Below, piece by piece: positions 12,240 to 23,193 of a stretch of 64,000 nt of DNA; the stretch's first letter is position 1; each line of letters opens with the position of its first letter. This stretch comes from Pyxicephalus adspersus (taxonomy: Eukaryota; Chordata; Amphibia; Anura; Pyxicephalidae). Both the position numbers and the translations under genes were made by a program. The stretch spans positions 32,695,367 to 32,759,366 of the forward strand of contig NC_092859.1 in assembly GCF_032062135.1 (NCBI RefSeq), given 5' to 3'. The notes beneath the pieces are model-generated. The model had not been told where the DNA came from and did not search any database. It was given only the letters and a program-made list of their open reading frames with translations.

Positions 12240-13329
12240 AAAAAAAAAAACTTATGCACTGGCCTATCTGCAAAAACTGCTTCCCTCGGGGTCACAGTTC
12301 TTCAGTACAGAGTCAATCCCTAACCTCGCACTAATGCTCTAAGTAGGAACAGATCTCAGCAAACTGCTAGAAGATGTGATGTGCCAGAGTGATTATGGTT
12401 ACAATGACGAGGAATGTCGGCAGATGCGTATCTCCAACTACCGAATTCAGAGATTCAGCTTACACTTTTTATAGTGTTTAATAAGTAAAAACATACAAAA
12501 ACAATGCATAGACAAATTATGGAAAAATTTAGACTAATCAAAGGACAAAAACAGAACTATAGCAACGGCATAAAATAAAAGAGAAAACTGTGAAATAATA
12601 CTTAGGTAGAGTTGGGTTGCCTTGGTCCAGGTTGCTGTGTAAAGGTATTAGAGTCGCTGGGCTCCATGCAGTGCTCAATGTGTCAGTGCCGTTGTCCTTA
12701 GCAACAAGATGATATCAGAGAGCTGTCTCTGTTAGACTTACATGGCTTTTCTAGGCCAACAACAGAGGTAGGACTAATACAACAATCCAATGACAGCAGG
12801 GTGAGGGCTGTATGAAGGGCTGTGTCCACATGGGTTATGATGCTCTCTGGACACTTCCAAAATGCCCTGGTTCTAGCCAATATTATTATTTTCATAAGAA
12901 CAGGTTTTATGAATGGCCAACCCCCAGATTATTAATCACCACAAAATAAGGAGTTCACAGTTCCTAGGCCTAGGCCTAGTTCTGACTACAAATCAGTCAA
13001 CTACTACTTTATACAGAATGGTATATTGGAAATACAAAGATTATGAATACATGTGTTTCAGAATACATCTCAGAGTTCAATCAGGGGCCACTCGACTGCC
13101 TTATGTGAGTTTTATGACCCCTGAAGACATAAAACCCCAACTTTTACAATGGGTGTCATAAACTAGAGGTTCTGGAAGGATGCTCTTGTCAGAGCAAGGA
13201 ATATTTGATAAGGGAAAATTTATGACCCTGGTCTGTTAGAGAAACAATTTCCAACAAGACATTTTAAAGGAAGACCATTTGTTATATTTAAAGGGTAAAT
13301 CAGGGTTTATTATTTTTCACAATATCACA
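12240..13329 (-). repeat. 5' LTR of the Gypsy element
   Basis: Begins TGTGATATTGTG at 13329 and shares its length with the solo LTR at 24232-25350 (for example 'gggctgtgtccacatgggttatg' and 'tttatacagaatggtatattgga'). A poly-A run of about 24 bases sits at 12226-12250. The left edge is approximate because I could not fix the primer binding site. Confidence 0.75.
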
Positions 13330-13790
13330 AAGGGAGGCCGGGGTCAAGGCAGGCAGCAAACGAGAGGTCAGGTCACAAGCCAGGGGTCAAATACCAGAGA
13401 TCCTGGAAGTAATAGGAGGCACAGGCGACACAGGTATATCCACAGAGAGACAGGTACACTGGAACAGCACAAGGAAATTGTCTGGGAAACAACAGACCGG
13501 GCAACAAAGGGTTAACACAAAAGCTGGACAGGGAAAGCACTGAATTAAATAGGTGTACAGGAAATGCTCAGCAGAGCTAGGGGGCACCAGTAGGCACACG
13601 TTGTATGAAGGCTGAGTGCTGTGTCTGAGCCAGCTAAATAGCCAAGGGAGATTAAGAGGCTATCTCCTGATTGGCTGACAGGAGGGGAGATACTTATCAA
13701 ATCTGGAACAGCAGGTGCATCCAGGGTAAGTACTGCAGGCATGCGCTGGAGAGAGGTGCCTGCGCTTTAGCAAGGAAGTGTGACACTGAT
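13330..13790. repeat. partial LTR-like repeat next to the 5' LTR
   Basis: Begins at the LTR border with 'aggccggggtcaaggcaggcagcaa' and ends near 'aagtgtgacact'. Shares the 'ggcaggcagc' words with 9956-10060 and 20340-20440. No coding potential was seen. Confidence 0.4.
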
Positions 13791-14719
13791 AGAGGCTGAG
13801 CCACATTCATATTTACACTGCTTGCATTTTAAAAAAAATGAATGAATAAAAATGTATTAATGGAAAAAGTGCTGCGTTCCTGGCTCATAATGTGCTGGAG
13901 ATGTTCTTACACACCTTTAGATTTTTTTCTATCTCTTTTGGACTTGTTCAAAAATCCAGATATACCAGCAGGTAGTTGCTGCTTATATCTGACCTAATAT
14001 TACAACCTCATCACGTGGACTTTTTATTTGAACTTCACTGGGTAAACTGAACTCTGCAGTTCTAGAAATCACTTGTGAACTCTGCTACTACCTCATTATT
14101 AAGTGTGAGGATCAGGGGTGAGGATCAGGCTACACCCCTGCCTGTGACACTCAAAGGGAAAGACACATCCCCCAGAGTAATGCAGGTCTGAGCCTGGGAG
14201 AGTAGGTGGGTTGTATTCAAAGAGACAACCCACCCACCACCCGAAGCCTGCGATCAGTACGGAGGACATGGTCCGCAGCTCTGGCCAGTGCACCCCTCCA
14301 GCCAATTCCTTCTACTGACCCCGCGGAGGGGCGGACCAGCCAGAGCCGCAGACCACCAAAGACTTTTTTGTAAAAAAAAAGTGGACATGCTTGGACGGGG
14401 TTATGCTTAATGACAGACTTACCTGTATTCTTAAGATTAGACCTGAGGGTTTTGGAGTCCAAATTTATAAAAATCTGTTTTCATTCAAATGAGGAATATA
14501 AAAATAATAAAAAAAGTTTTGTTTTGTGTTTTTTTCTGAAAAGTTATGAATGATGTTTGTTTTTGTCTTTTTGTCCGTTTTTGATTGTATTGTTACTGTT
14601 CTACCTTAATGTAGGTGGGTTTTGATAATTGTATTTTGTAGTTTATTATTAATAAAAATATTCAAACTGAAAACCAGTGCTTTTTTCAAAATAGGTGAAA
14701 ACCCAGAAAAAAATTATTC
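13791..14719. other. no gene recognised; repeat fragments
   Basis: 13880-14100 shares 'aaatcacttgtgaactctgct' and 'ctcttttggac' with 29040-29250, so both are pieces of one repeat. A hairpin around 'gggttgt..acaaccc' lies at 14207-14232. The rest is AT-rich. Confidence 0.4.
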
Positions 14720-16375
14720 ACACAATCACAGCCCCTGCTGCTTGGCACCGAGTGTGCCACAAAATCTTGCAGAATTAGGACTCTGCCTCACTCTACTCTT
14801 GCAGATTCCCAGTGAAACCAGCCCCAGGACAGAAATTTTAAACAACCAGCAGGCAAAGCTAGAGATTCCCACCTCAGTATTAAAACCTTGGTCCCACATA
14901 ATGCCCATCCAGGGATTTTCCTAGAAAAATGGGTGCTCCCCAGCAACCACTTGATGACCAGGCATTCCCAATCCACAAAGGCATACCTGCTCTCTGTGGG
15001 GGTTAAACTCCTACTGAAATGTGCCACTGGATGTTCCTCCCCATTGACTATATGCTACAGGACTGCCCCAAGGCTACCTCTGAGGCATCTGCCTGCACCA
15101 GGAATTCCTTCTGAAAGTTGGGAGCAGTCAAACCGGAGAACTTCAATAACACCGTCTTCAGGTCTTGAGGGGCTCTTTCACCTCTTGGGACCAAGTATTT
15201 GCTCCTGCCTTCTACCCCTTCATGAGATCTGATCTGTGATTGGGGCAGCTAAGGTGGCAAAACTGAGGACAAGCCAGCAGTAGTACCACATATTACCCAA
15301 GAAGGCTTTCACCTGCTTCTTAGAGTTGGGCTGGAGCCATTCTTGAATGGCCTCAACTTTTAAAACCCTGGGGCTTGATGGCCTCTTACCAATGACATGC
15401 TTCAAGTAGTGGGCCTCCTTTAACACTATGGTGCATTACTTGGGGTTGGTTGTCATGCCTGCTTTCAAGATTGAGTCCAAATCCGCCTACACCCAGGGCA
15501 GATGATTTTCCCAGTCTGGACAAAAAATAACTGTCATCCAGATAGGTTTAGGAATACCTCTGATGTGGTTTTGGGATGTGGTCCATCGTCTGCTGGAAGA
15601 AGGCCAGGGCCCCATGCAATCCAAATGGCAAACATTTATATAGCTAATTGCTAATGTAGAGAAAAGCAGTCTTTTCCTTATTCTTGTCAGTCAGGCGAAC
15701 TTGCCAGTGACGCTTAGTGAAAACCAAGGTGGTATTATACCGGGCTGGTCCCAGCCTCCCTATCAGCTCATCCATGGATAGGCATTAAATTTGGAAACCT
15801 CATTTAGCTTCTGAAATTATTACAAAATCTGATTCTCCTATCTGGATTTAGGACAAGGACAGCCTTTTCATCCCAAGGTATGAAAATGCATTTTCAGCCT
15901 TACTGGTTTTCCATTATTTAACTTAACATTCTCCTATGCTTTGGTAAGTGTCGGGTCCCTTCATTGGGAGGTGCCAAAGATATCCCGGGAGACCTCTAGC
16001 TCTGGCACGCTGGACTCCTCGGTGGTTTCAGTTAGGGGAAATGGCTCAAACATTTTCTGGCCTGTCCTCAGCATTATTTATAACAGCATGTGTACCAGGC
16101 TTTTTCTTCTCCACATACCCCACTGTGCCTAATAACTGCAGGAGTGGCATGTTGTTCAGAATAGTTGGGTCCCCTTTCCTTGCACTCCTCACTGTCCATA
16201 GACTCTGGAGCCAGCCGCTCCTCCCACCATAGTTCCTGGAACAAGGGAAAGTCTCTACTCAGGATCATGCTATGCAATCCACAGACTCTGCAAAACACTT
16301 GGCAGCAACATGCCACAACACTAGTACTGAGGTAGTCCATGGGCTTGGCAAGGGCTTCCAATGAAGGGCCTCTTT
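14720..16375 (-). pseudogene. second Gypsy pol fragment (RT then RNase H)
   Basis: Minus-strand text includes PDRRIRFCNNFRS and LPFGLHGALAFFQQTMDHI, with YLDD at about 15530 on a broken frame. It continues with HYLKHVIGKRPSSPRVLKVE and KKQVKAFLGNMWYYCWLV (connection), then SRSLTPTESRYAFVDWECLV (RNase H) near 15000. This is the usual RT-RNase H order. It is more decayed than the first element and shows no LTR I can pair with it. 16074-16361 is an open minus frame just upstream that may be the protease-RT linker. Confidence 0.75.
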
Positions 16376-16384
16376 ATAACATAT

Positions 16385-16612
16385 TTCCAATCTCCCTGCT
16401 ATAGTCCTATGTAGTTAACATAGTCTAAGACCAATTTTGAGGGGAAGCCAATTAGCTTACTGAATGTTTTTTGGGATGTGGGATGACACTGGAGTAAACC
16501 CATGCAAATACAATACATACAAACTCCTTGCAGCTAGCATCCTGGGCAAAATTCAAACCTGGGAGCTAGCCCCACCAAGGCAAGAATGTTAGCCACTGAG
16601 CCAACTGTGTAT
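16385..16612 (-). repeat. tRNA-like SINE, degenerate
   Basis: Reverse orientation of the family seen at 17733. It shows 'ggctcagtggctaac' (A box region), a damaged B box and 'cattggcttcccctcaaaattgg'-like body text. Confidence 0.65.
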
Positions 16613-16949
16613 GCTATACCTTTTCATATTCATTGTACTTGTTTAAATTTGCTTAGCCAATTTTTTTAAAGAGCTACGTTATACGTTTCATTCGTATAGA
16701 GCTGTAGAAATCCTTATTCATAGTCATATATTACAGGAAAACTCCAGCATGATAGTTTAAGCAACTCTTTCTATATAAATAATATGCACAATTGCAAATT
16801 ATGACAAGCTTATTTCAGGGATTGCCTTCCTTATATGTTCACAGGCACATGTTCCCTATTGCTTCCACCTTCCACCTGATGATTTGAATCTTGCATGTAC
16901 TCACTGAACTTACATTTTTCTTGCCCCCTGATGTATTTTTTACTGGGAG

Positions 16950-17500
16950 TACTGTACTGTACATGCACCCCAGAAACGCAAACAAAAAAAATGCTAGTAA
17001 AATTCTTCTAGAAATTTTTTTGGAGGATTTTTTTCTGCATTAATATTTATTTGTAACAGTCTGCTGTACTAGAATAACGACTACAGTACATGCAACTACT
17101 ATAAAACTGCATTGGCAGAACATGGTATGGGTTGCTTGAGATTGGAGAGAAACTAGAAGAGGTGGAGAACCCCATGCCTGGGATGGGACACAGTAAGGTA
17201 AAGACATATGAGGTAGAGGAAGATGAGAGAAAGGAGTTCTGGGAAACTTTAAACAAAGTAGGCCAAAAACTCAATACACTCAGATCTTCTGCTTTCATGC
17301 CTCCAAGAACTGTACAAGATGGTATTTTAATTGGATGTTTGGCATAATACATTGCAACCTAAGGCAGCCATGGAACAGAACAATATAAAACACCATCCGC
17401 ACCTGAAAAATATGGTAGATGAATAATTTTTTTTTCACATAATTTTTTGCATATGAAAGTATACAAACTGATGTCCAATTAGTTTTTGGGTAGACAGACT
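16950..17500 (-). repeat. TIM unit 3' flank duplicate (pairs with 42570-43060)
   Basis: Aligns with 42570-43060 over most of its length ('cagtctgctgtact', 'tgggttgcttgagattggag', 'gcatatgaaagtata'). On the minus strand both copies lie 3' of a TIM unit. This copy has AATAAA on the minus strand at about 17049-17056, so it may be the 3' UTR and polyadenylation region. A shared open frame ending SSTADCYK was noted but not accepted as coding. Confidence 0.5.
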
Positions 17501-17732
17501 TGATTTACATCCAGAGCTATGGCATTGCATTTCTCACATGTCTACCTTCGAGTGTATGGTCAGAATAAGCTTTTAGTGCAACTGGATGTGGTGACAGATA
17601 AATAAAAAACATGTCTGTTAACCACAAATGCTGAAACTTTGACAATTTACAAAAGTGAGAGGTTTGGGAAATTAGTCTGTTGCATTGTTGTATCCTACTG
17701 CTCAGTTGCAATTGATACATATTATTCTTGCA

Positions 17733-18041
17733 GCACGGTGGCTCAGAGGTAGCACTCTTACCTTTGCAGTGCTAGGTCCCAGGTTTGTATCTCACCCAAG
17801 ACACTATCTGCATGGAGTTTGCAGGTTCTCCCCGTGTCTGTGTGGGTTTCCTCAGACATACCAAAAATATGCAGTAAGGTTAATTGGCTTCCCCTGGAAA
17901 ATTTACCCTAGACTAAAACAATGACATATGACTATGGTAGGGACATTAGATTGTGAGCTCCTTTGAGGAACAGCTAGTGACACGACTATGGACTTTGTAC
18001 AGCACTGCGTAATATGACGGCGCTATATAAATACTGTGTAG
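17733..18041 (+). repeat. tRNA-like SINE, near full length
   Basis: Begins 'cacggtggctcagaggtagc' (A box) with 'aggtttgtatctc' as B box. The body has 'catggagtttgcaggttctcc' and 'ggacattagattgtgagctcc', and the end is 'gacggcgctatataaatac'. Copies are at 16385 (-), 19189 (+, partial), 40994 (-) and 48665 (+). Confidence 0.85.
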
Positions 18042-19082
18042 TAAGAATCAAATAATATGTATGTTCTAACAAATTTTCCATCATCAAGCTTGGTTTTAGA
18101 ATTAATCAACTTCAATTGCTTATACTCTGAGTTTTCATGTTTTTCATCTTGATAATGTCAGAAGCATGAAAATCAGAGGGGTAATGGTAATCTTGGCCAA
18201 GCTTCTGTTACACTCTGTTTTGTCATTTTACTCCATGCCATGCCATGATACTCACACTGTATTCCAATGCTTGAAACAAATTTGAATATCAGTTAGTTTG
18301 CACTAAACATAGTAAAGATTTTTAAAATTACCAGTTCATGAAAGAAGCCCATGAGACAGATCTTTATAATCAAAAAATTACACAGCCAGTATAAATTACA
18401 ATATTTTGTTCTTCTTATTTATATGTTTGATAGGGATATTTAGCTGATCAGCTTTGAGAACACACATATTGCAAAATTTTATCTTTTTATTTATTGATAC
18501 TTTTTAGTGCTTTAAAATGTGTATTGTTAATTGTTAGTCTTCCATGCCTAGACAATAATGCTATACAGTATAGATGATACAGTGTACAGGATACCTGTCA
18601 TAAAAAGGATGAATAAGATAATAAAAAGTGGCAACACGGAAGAAAATATAAAAAGAACCATTTTGTAAATATAATGCTGTCTAAAAAAAGATATATATTT
18701 GTAGTTAGATGAACTTGAATTTTGTCCATAAAAAGAAAATGACAGGGTTACATTAAAGAAGGGGCCATAGGCAGGGAATACTTACATTTCCATTGTACCC
18801 CTATATCATCACCAGACCACCTGATATTCTTATAGATGTTTGGACTTGCTGAGCAGTGGAAGATTTCCCCTCTATTTTTGTTCTGCAAACGGCCTAAAAA
18901 GTCTAAAAGTTGAATTTCCCTCACCTTTTCTTACTGCTATGTGTAAAAGCACTCAAATGCTGTACCACAATAATACATATACAGAGGGGTTGTCACCCTA
19001 TAGGTCAGAAATCATACTGGTGTGGTTCTCCGTTGATAGGAAATGTCTTCCAGTGCGATCATGCATAGATGTTATCTGAAGC
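18042..19082. other. no gene recognised; probable TIM unit B 3' flank
   Basis: AT-rich. 18950-19082 aligns with 32331-32433 immediately 3' of the unit C tail exon, so it is probably the former 3' UTR of unit B. Confidence 0.4.
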
Positions 19083-19131
19083 TTAATTTAATGCACTTCC
19101 CAAAGTATACATCTTGATCACTGATGTTTTG
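19083..19131 (-). pseudogene. TIM unit B cytoplasmic tail exon with early stop
   Basis: Homologous to the unit C tail exon at 32434-32506. The acceptor is 'ttttacag' and the frame begins with one base, then KTSVIKMYTLGSALN, then TAA at 19083-19085. Without that stop the frame would go on to ASDNIYA and a TGA at 19059, matching ATDNIYT of unit C. A CAA to TAA change is the simplest cause. The loss removes the tyrosine motif. The IgV exons of this unit (22.8 and 27.0 kb) are also broken, so the whole unit looks dead. Confidence 0.6.
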
Positions 19132-19188
19132 CTGTAAAATGGGTGAATAGACATAAAAACACAACTTAAGGTCAAAGCTATACGTCAG

Positions 19189-19275
19189 GACACTATCTGC
19201 ATGGAGTTTGCAGGTTCTCCCTGTGTTTGCGTGAGTTTCCTCCAGGTACTTCGGTTAACTCCCACATAAATCTGT
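19189..19275 (+). repeat. SINE fragment
   Basis: Middle part of the tRNA-like SINE ('caggacactatctgcatggag', 'ggttctccctgtg'). Confidence 0.7.
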
Positions 19276-19485
19276 TTTTTAATATAATGTTTTTAATTTG
19301 TCTTCAATACTCAAAAGTGTTAATTTTAGGGCACAGTTAAAAGCGGTTAAACACAGAGGTGCAACACAGAACACTTAATTTTACAAAGCCTTAGGCTTTC
19401 CAAATAAAGATTGGTGTAATGTAGAGAAAACTTTTTTATATAATTATTTATGCAAATACCACCACCTTGGACATAAGGCTTTAGA

Positions 19486-19575
19486 GCAAGCTGCAGACAT
19501 GTCACATTGTTGTTTTTTGGGCTGTGTGTGACCCTTCAGTTCTCTCCTTAGCAGTGTAGGAGTTTATTATGAACT
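19486..19575 (-). repeat. conserved segment shared with 33450-33530
   Basis: Both read 'gctgcagacatgtcacat' and 'gtgtgtgaccc.ttcagttctc'. It lies between the tail exon and the rest of each TIM unit, where a cytoplasmic linker exon would be expected. No exon with good splice sites and correct phase could be built, so it is listed only as duplicated sequence. Confidence 0.5.
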
Positions 19576-19619
19576 CAACTGTGCTTCAGATGTGCTTCAA
19601 AGAATACACTTCCTTGGCG

Positions 19620-20330
19620 TGGCTTGGGGGTTTCTGGAGATGGCCGCATGAACTCTTAACTCCGATAGCACCGCTGGCTGGCTGACTGGCACCCCCATAC
19701 CCCTGCACAGCGGTCTTTCTTCTCACAGCCCTCAATCAGGTCATTTGTCAGCAATGCTCACGTGGCTCCCCAGGTCCTAAGATGGCGCCGGATCTATTAT
19801 CCCCTCAGAACACGTGGTGTGCAGAGAGCTTGGACACGAGGCGCCAGGATTGTGCTGCAGCCGCTCGATCCCACACCCCTTCTGGTCAACACCACTACAG
19901 CCTGGCTTCCTCAAAACGGGGAGAAGACTCATTAGAGGCTGCATCCAATGCTGGGGGGGATCTCCTGCTCCTCTGATGGCATTTTATTTCTTTGCCCTGT
20001 GACTCCTTGGGGGGTCCTGCACCAGGCCCGGTTTAAGGGGTGTGATGTAGGACATCCCCTTGGAGCTCCTTTCCTGCTAGACCACCGGTGCAGGTCAATT
20101 TTGTTTCTGATGTTATCTCGGTTATTTGTTACTCCGGGGACCATTGGATCCTCGACCCCCTTGGGAGTGTTGGTACGCTCGCCAGGTACTGTTGTTCCCG
20201 ATCGGCAACGAACGCTCCTTAGTCACTTATATGCTACTGATTAAGGTTAGTTTATTGTATGTGTGTTTACTTTTCTGTTCCCCTACCCCTTCTTTGATCC
20301 AGTCCTTTATTCTGCCCCTCCCCCCCAGGG
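19620..20330. other. GC-rich segment, possibly a LINE 5' region
   Basis: Markedly GC-richer than its neighbours. It has 'cctaagatggcgccgg' at 19778, reminiscent of L1-type 5' ends, and no coding frame with family signature. It occupies the place of the stalk and transmembrane exons in unit B, so that part of the gene appears to be lost. Confidence 0.3.
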
Positions 20331-20445
20331 GCATTTTGCACTACTCCAGGCAGAGGTCAAAGCAGGTGGCAGGCAGAGATGTCGGAATCCAGGCAGAGGT
20401 CAAAGCAGGCAGCAGACGGTCAAAATTAGGCAAAGATCAGAAAAG
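20330..20445. repeat. 'caggcagaggtcaaagcagg' repeat fragment
   Basis: Two copies of a unit of about 60 bases ('ccaggcagaggtcaaagcagg' at 20347 and 20390). Related words occur at 9956 and 13330. Confidence 0.5.
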
Positions 20446-20518
20446 GTAAGAGAAGACACAGTGTTACACACTAGCCATCCAGGGAATACCTGGTAATTTT
20501 TAAAACTTTGATTGTGTA

Positions 20519-20711
20519 TTTATTTGTGTTTATTTTGTATTATTTTGTATTTGATTGGATACGGGAGTTTGTATCCAATCCAATACAAAATGTGAATTTG
20601 AATTTCCCAGTTATATACTTTGTATTTATTTTATATTATTTTGTATTGGATTGGATACAGGAGTTTGTATTCAATTCAATACAAAATGAGAGTTTGAATT
20701 TGAATTTCCCG
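20519..20711. repeat. two-copy AT-rich tandem repeat with palindromes
   Basis: Period about 100. Each copy has 'ttgtatt.gattggatac.ggagtttgtat.caat.caatacaaaatg', which is itself an inverted repeat around 'ggagttt', and ends 'gaatttgaatttccc'. GC-rich DNA follows to about 20880. Confidence 0.65.
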
Positions 20712-21009
20712 CTGATGGGCACACGCGCCGACGACGTCATCACGCGCTGACGTACACACGAACACTGAGGGAAGAAGAAGCTGACGGAGAAGGCAGACAC
20801 CCGACGCTGGAGACGGAGATCGACGCTGGAGAACTTGGATGGAACAACAGAACACGGACTGATCACAGCGGCACAAGGTAAGAGACAGCTGTTTCTTTTT
20901 TTAACCACCTGAGAAAAGTTCAGGGTAAACACTTTCTGCAAGTATTTTTACCCCAAACCAAGGTCGGGTTAACACCCGACCTTGGTTAATTAAAATGTCT
21001 GTGATTATT

Positions 21010-22824
21010 TTTTTAAAGTTGAACAGATCCTATGGTTCTTCAAAGCCTGTTATTGACCAGAGAAGGGGGAGCACAAGCTAGCTGGCCTGGGGAGAAAAAG
21101 GAAATCAGTCTCTGACCAAGACTTGAGGGTCATTTAGGAAACTCACAATAGCCTAACCATACACTGGTTGAGCATCTTATACCATATATGTACACTTTGT
21201 TTTTGTTTTGTTTTTTTAAGATGTATTTAGTATAAGTCTTAACTGGTGTCAATTTAGCAAGCAGTACTCCTTTGGTTTTTTTCCCAAATCTCAATGTTAG
21301 TGCATGAAGGTCAAGAGTGTCCTTTGTATTTTTCTTAAATATGATGTTGTCTGTCCTATTAAAACTGCAGCATATTAAAAAGGTAGTGAAGTGGAGGGCC
21401 CAGCACGGGTCTGATAAACCCACATCTACCTTTTCTTCTGTTCCACTCTGACAGAGCTGCAAAATTGTGGTGAGCCTTGACCAGGCTTCCTCTTCTTACT
21501 TACATACTAAATCCCACAGACACTCAAGACACAATCAACAAGCAGTCTGAAAAATTGTTTCAGCATTCTGTGTTGCAACTGCTGATAGAGCGCCTAAAAC
21601 AACCGAAAATAGAACAAGACTGAGACCAACCAAAGGGAGCAAAAGCATTGTGTGCAGTCAGCTCTCCACAGGCCAGCAAGGACAGACTCCCCCACACACA
21701 ATATTCACTGACTTTCTTTATCTCTCCTATTCTGGTTCTGTAACACTTATGGGTTTCGTAATTTTAAAAACTGGACCTACATGAATCATACAGGTTGATG
21801 CCACGAGCATTACTTACAATGAAGTCATTAGGTACTGCAAAATAAGTTGGCAAGCAAGCAGTCATATTTTGTCTCTAACTGACATTTTGTCAGGATATTT
21901 TCATTTGACTTTCTGTCTCTGGGTGGCAATGCTTATACATGTACTGTAAATATGGAAAATCTGCATTGTCACCTTAGAACAGAAGGTGTTCTGGGACTAT
22001 AGAACACCCCCTCTCTCCCTCATAGTTTAGGGGGAGGTTTAGACCTATACAACAACGCATTGTCACCTTAGAACAGAAGGTGTTCTGGGACTATAGAACA
22101 CCCCCTCTCTCCCTCATAGTTTAGGGGGAGGTTTAGACCTATACAACAACGAGATACAGCACGAGACATTTCAATCTTATCTTTTTTTTTTTTTTAGCAC
22201 CTAGTGAATAGAATTCACAAAACACTTTCAATGGTATATTTATCAGATTATTAGCAAGGAATTCCAGAAGATCATTTAAGGGTTCACATGTGCACTAAAT
22301 GTATCTAAAGAACAAAGGTCAGTTGCAGGTATATTGCAGCTTAGCAATCTTTAGATGTGGTGGTCCTATCTGTTCTCTTTATTTTAGATTACCGGACATT
22401 TACCGGACATTTTCTGCCCCAGACTGAAAACGCTCACTCGCTGCACTGTCTCTATGGAACAGCAATGTTGTCACTCCGGAAACAGTGCTTCAGAGCTAAA
22501 GAACGCCTTCCAAAATCTCTCCACTTTCTGTCTACTTGATGACTGTCAGACAGAAGCAATTCAATTCCCTCCTAATGGGGGCAGTGGAATAAAAGTATAT
22601 TTTTTTGTAATAAGTAATTGTTGGATTTAATTTCTGTCTGAAAAAACAGGCCAATTACCTCCACACTTCCTGTCCAGATAATTGGTGTCATACAGAACAG
22701 GAGGTAGAAATACCAGTACATCTCTTCTATGAAAGCACAGATAGCATATGTAACCTCATGGACCTTCTCCATATTATACAAAACTAAAAAAAAAATGAAT
22801 GATAGTTATCAATGTAAAACTTAC
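21010..22824 (-). repeat. TIM unit B intronic block (pairs with 37470-38950)
   Basis: Aligns with the unit C intron in the same order, including 'gagccttgaccagg', 'caacaagcagtctgaa' and 'tgtgtgcagtcag'. The region homologous to the C open frame at 38037-38200 has lost its GTAAGT donor here. This is the spine of the segmental duplication. Confidence 0.65.
21963..22150. repeat. perfect 94-bp tandem duplication
   Basis: 21963-22056 and 22057-22150 are identical by eye, beginning gcattgtcaccttag and ending acctatacaacaac. Unit C has one diverged copy at about 38560. The identity means a recent event, or an assembly error at a read overlap. Confidence 0.85.
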
Positions 22825-23074
22825 TTTGTTTGATCTGTACATTGATTTCTTTCTTTATATAATTGAATGATCCAAAGATATACACCAAGCAGCAGTACTT
22901 CCAACCATTTCCTTGGCCACATTAGTAATGGTCAGTGACACATTCCCCCGTGTTATGTCTCCCAGTAGCTGGTATCTATCCGATTTCCTCCAGGTCACTC
23001 TGCTGCCATCACTCCAAATGATAACTTTATTACAACCTACTGTTGGTCAAATCCCTACACAGTTATTGTCCCAC
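22825..23074 (-). pseudogene. TIM IgV exon B, truncated
   Basis: The 3' half of an IgV exon: VIIWSDGSRVTWRKSDRYQL, LGDITRGNVSLTI, then a frame break and YCCLV.IFGSFNYIKKEINV with donor A|GTAAG at 22825. The 5' half is mostly deleted, so the CWGRGxC block is gone and text jumps from 'acaataactgtg' to the C'' strand. The arginine after CC and the FND motif are lost (CCLV, FNY). A LINE fragment and an N gap follow. It is the distal partner of IgV D in the same unit. Confidence 0.75.
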
Positions 23075-23193
23075 TTACATCTCTGACATCCGCTCCTCCA
23101 ATGATCTACTAATGACTTCCTCACTCATAACCTCATCACACGCACGGTTACAAGACTTCTCTAGAGCTGCTCCAACTCTCTGGAATGGTCTTC
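23075..23193 (+). pseudogene. non-LTR retrotransposon RT C-terminus fragment
   Basis: Plus-strand text reads YISDIRSSNDLLMTSSLI and SRAAPTLWNGL, a common end of CR1/L2-like reverse transcriptases ('AAPxLWNxLP'). It ends in the N gap and interrupts IgV exon B. Confidence 0.5.

Larger units (their letters stand above)
7456..13329 (-). mobile_element. Gypsy (Ty3) LTR retrotransposon, Gmr1-like domain order, decayed
   Basis: Read on the minus strand the order is 5' LTR (13329 to about 12240), gag with a zinc knuckle, aspartic protease, integrase, reverse transcriptase, RNase H, a purine run (7549-7561) and the 3' LTR start at 7548. Integrase before reverse transcriptase matches the Gmr1-like group of Gypsy elements in deuterostomes and differs from the usual Ty3 order. 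All domains lie on the same strand and the integrase C-terminus runs straight into the reverse transcriptase N-terminus, so an assembly shuffle is unlikely. Frames are broken in every domain. A MITE truncates the 3' LTR and another repeat sits at 9890-10315. Confidence 0.85.

Noticed and set aside
16950..17352. Minus ORF ending SSTADCYK, shared with 42.7 kb, as a TIM tail exon
   Set aside because: Conservation is explained by the segmental duplication. No acceptor with matching phase was found, and AATAAA overlaps the end, so a 3' UTR is more likely.
18760..18900. 'caatggaaat|gtaagtatt' on the minus strand as the unit B transmembrane exon
   Set aside because: The donor resembles that of gene C but the frame is not hydrophobic and contains a stop.
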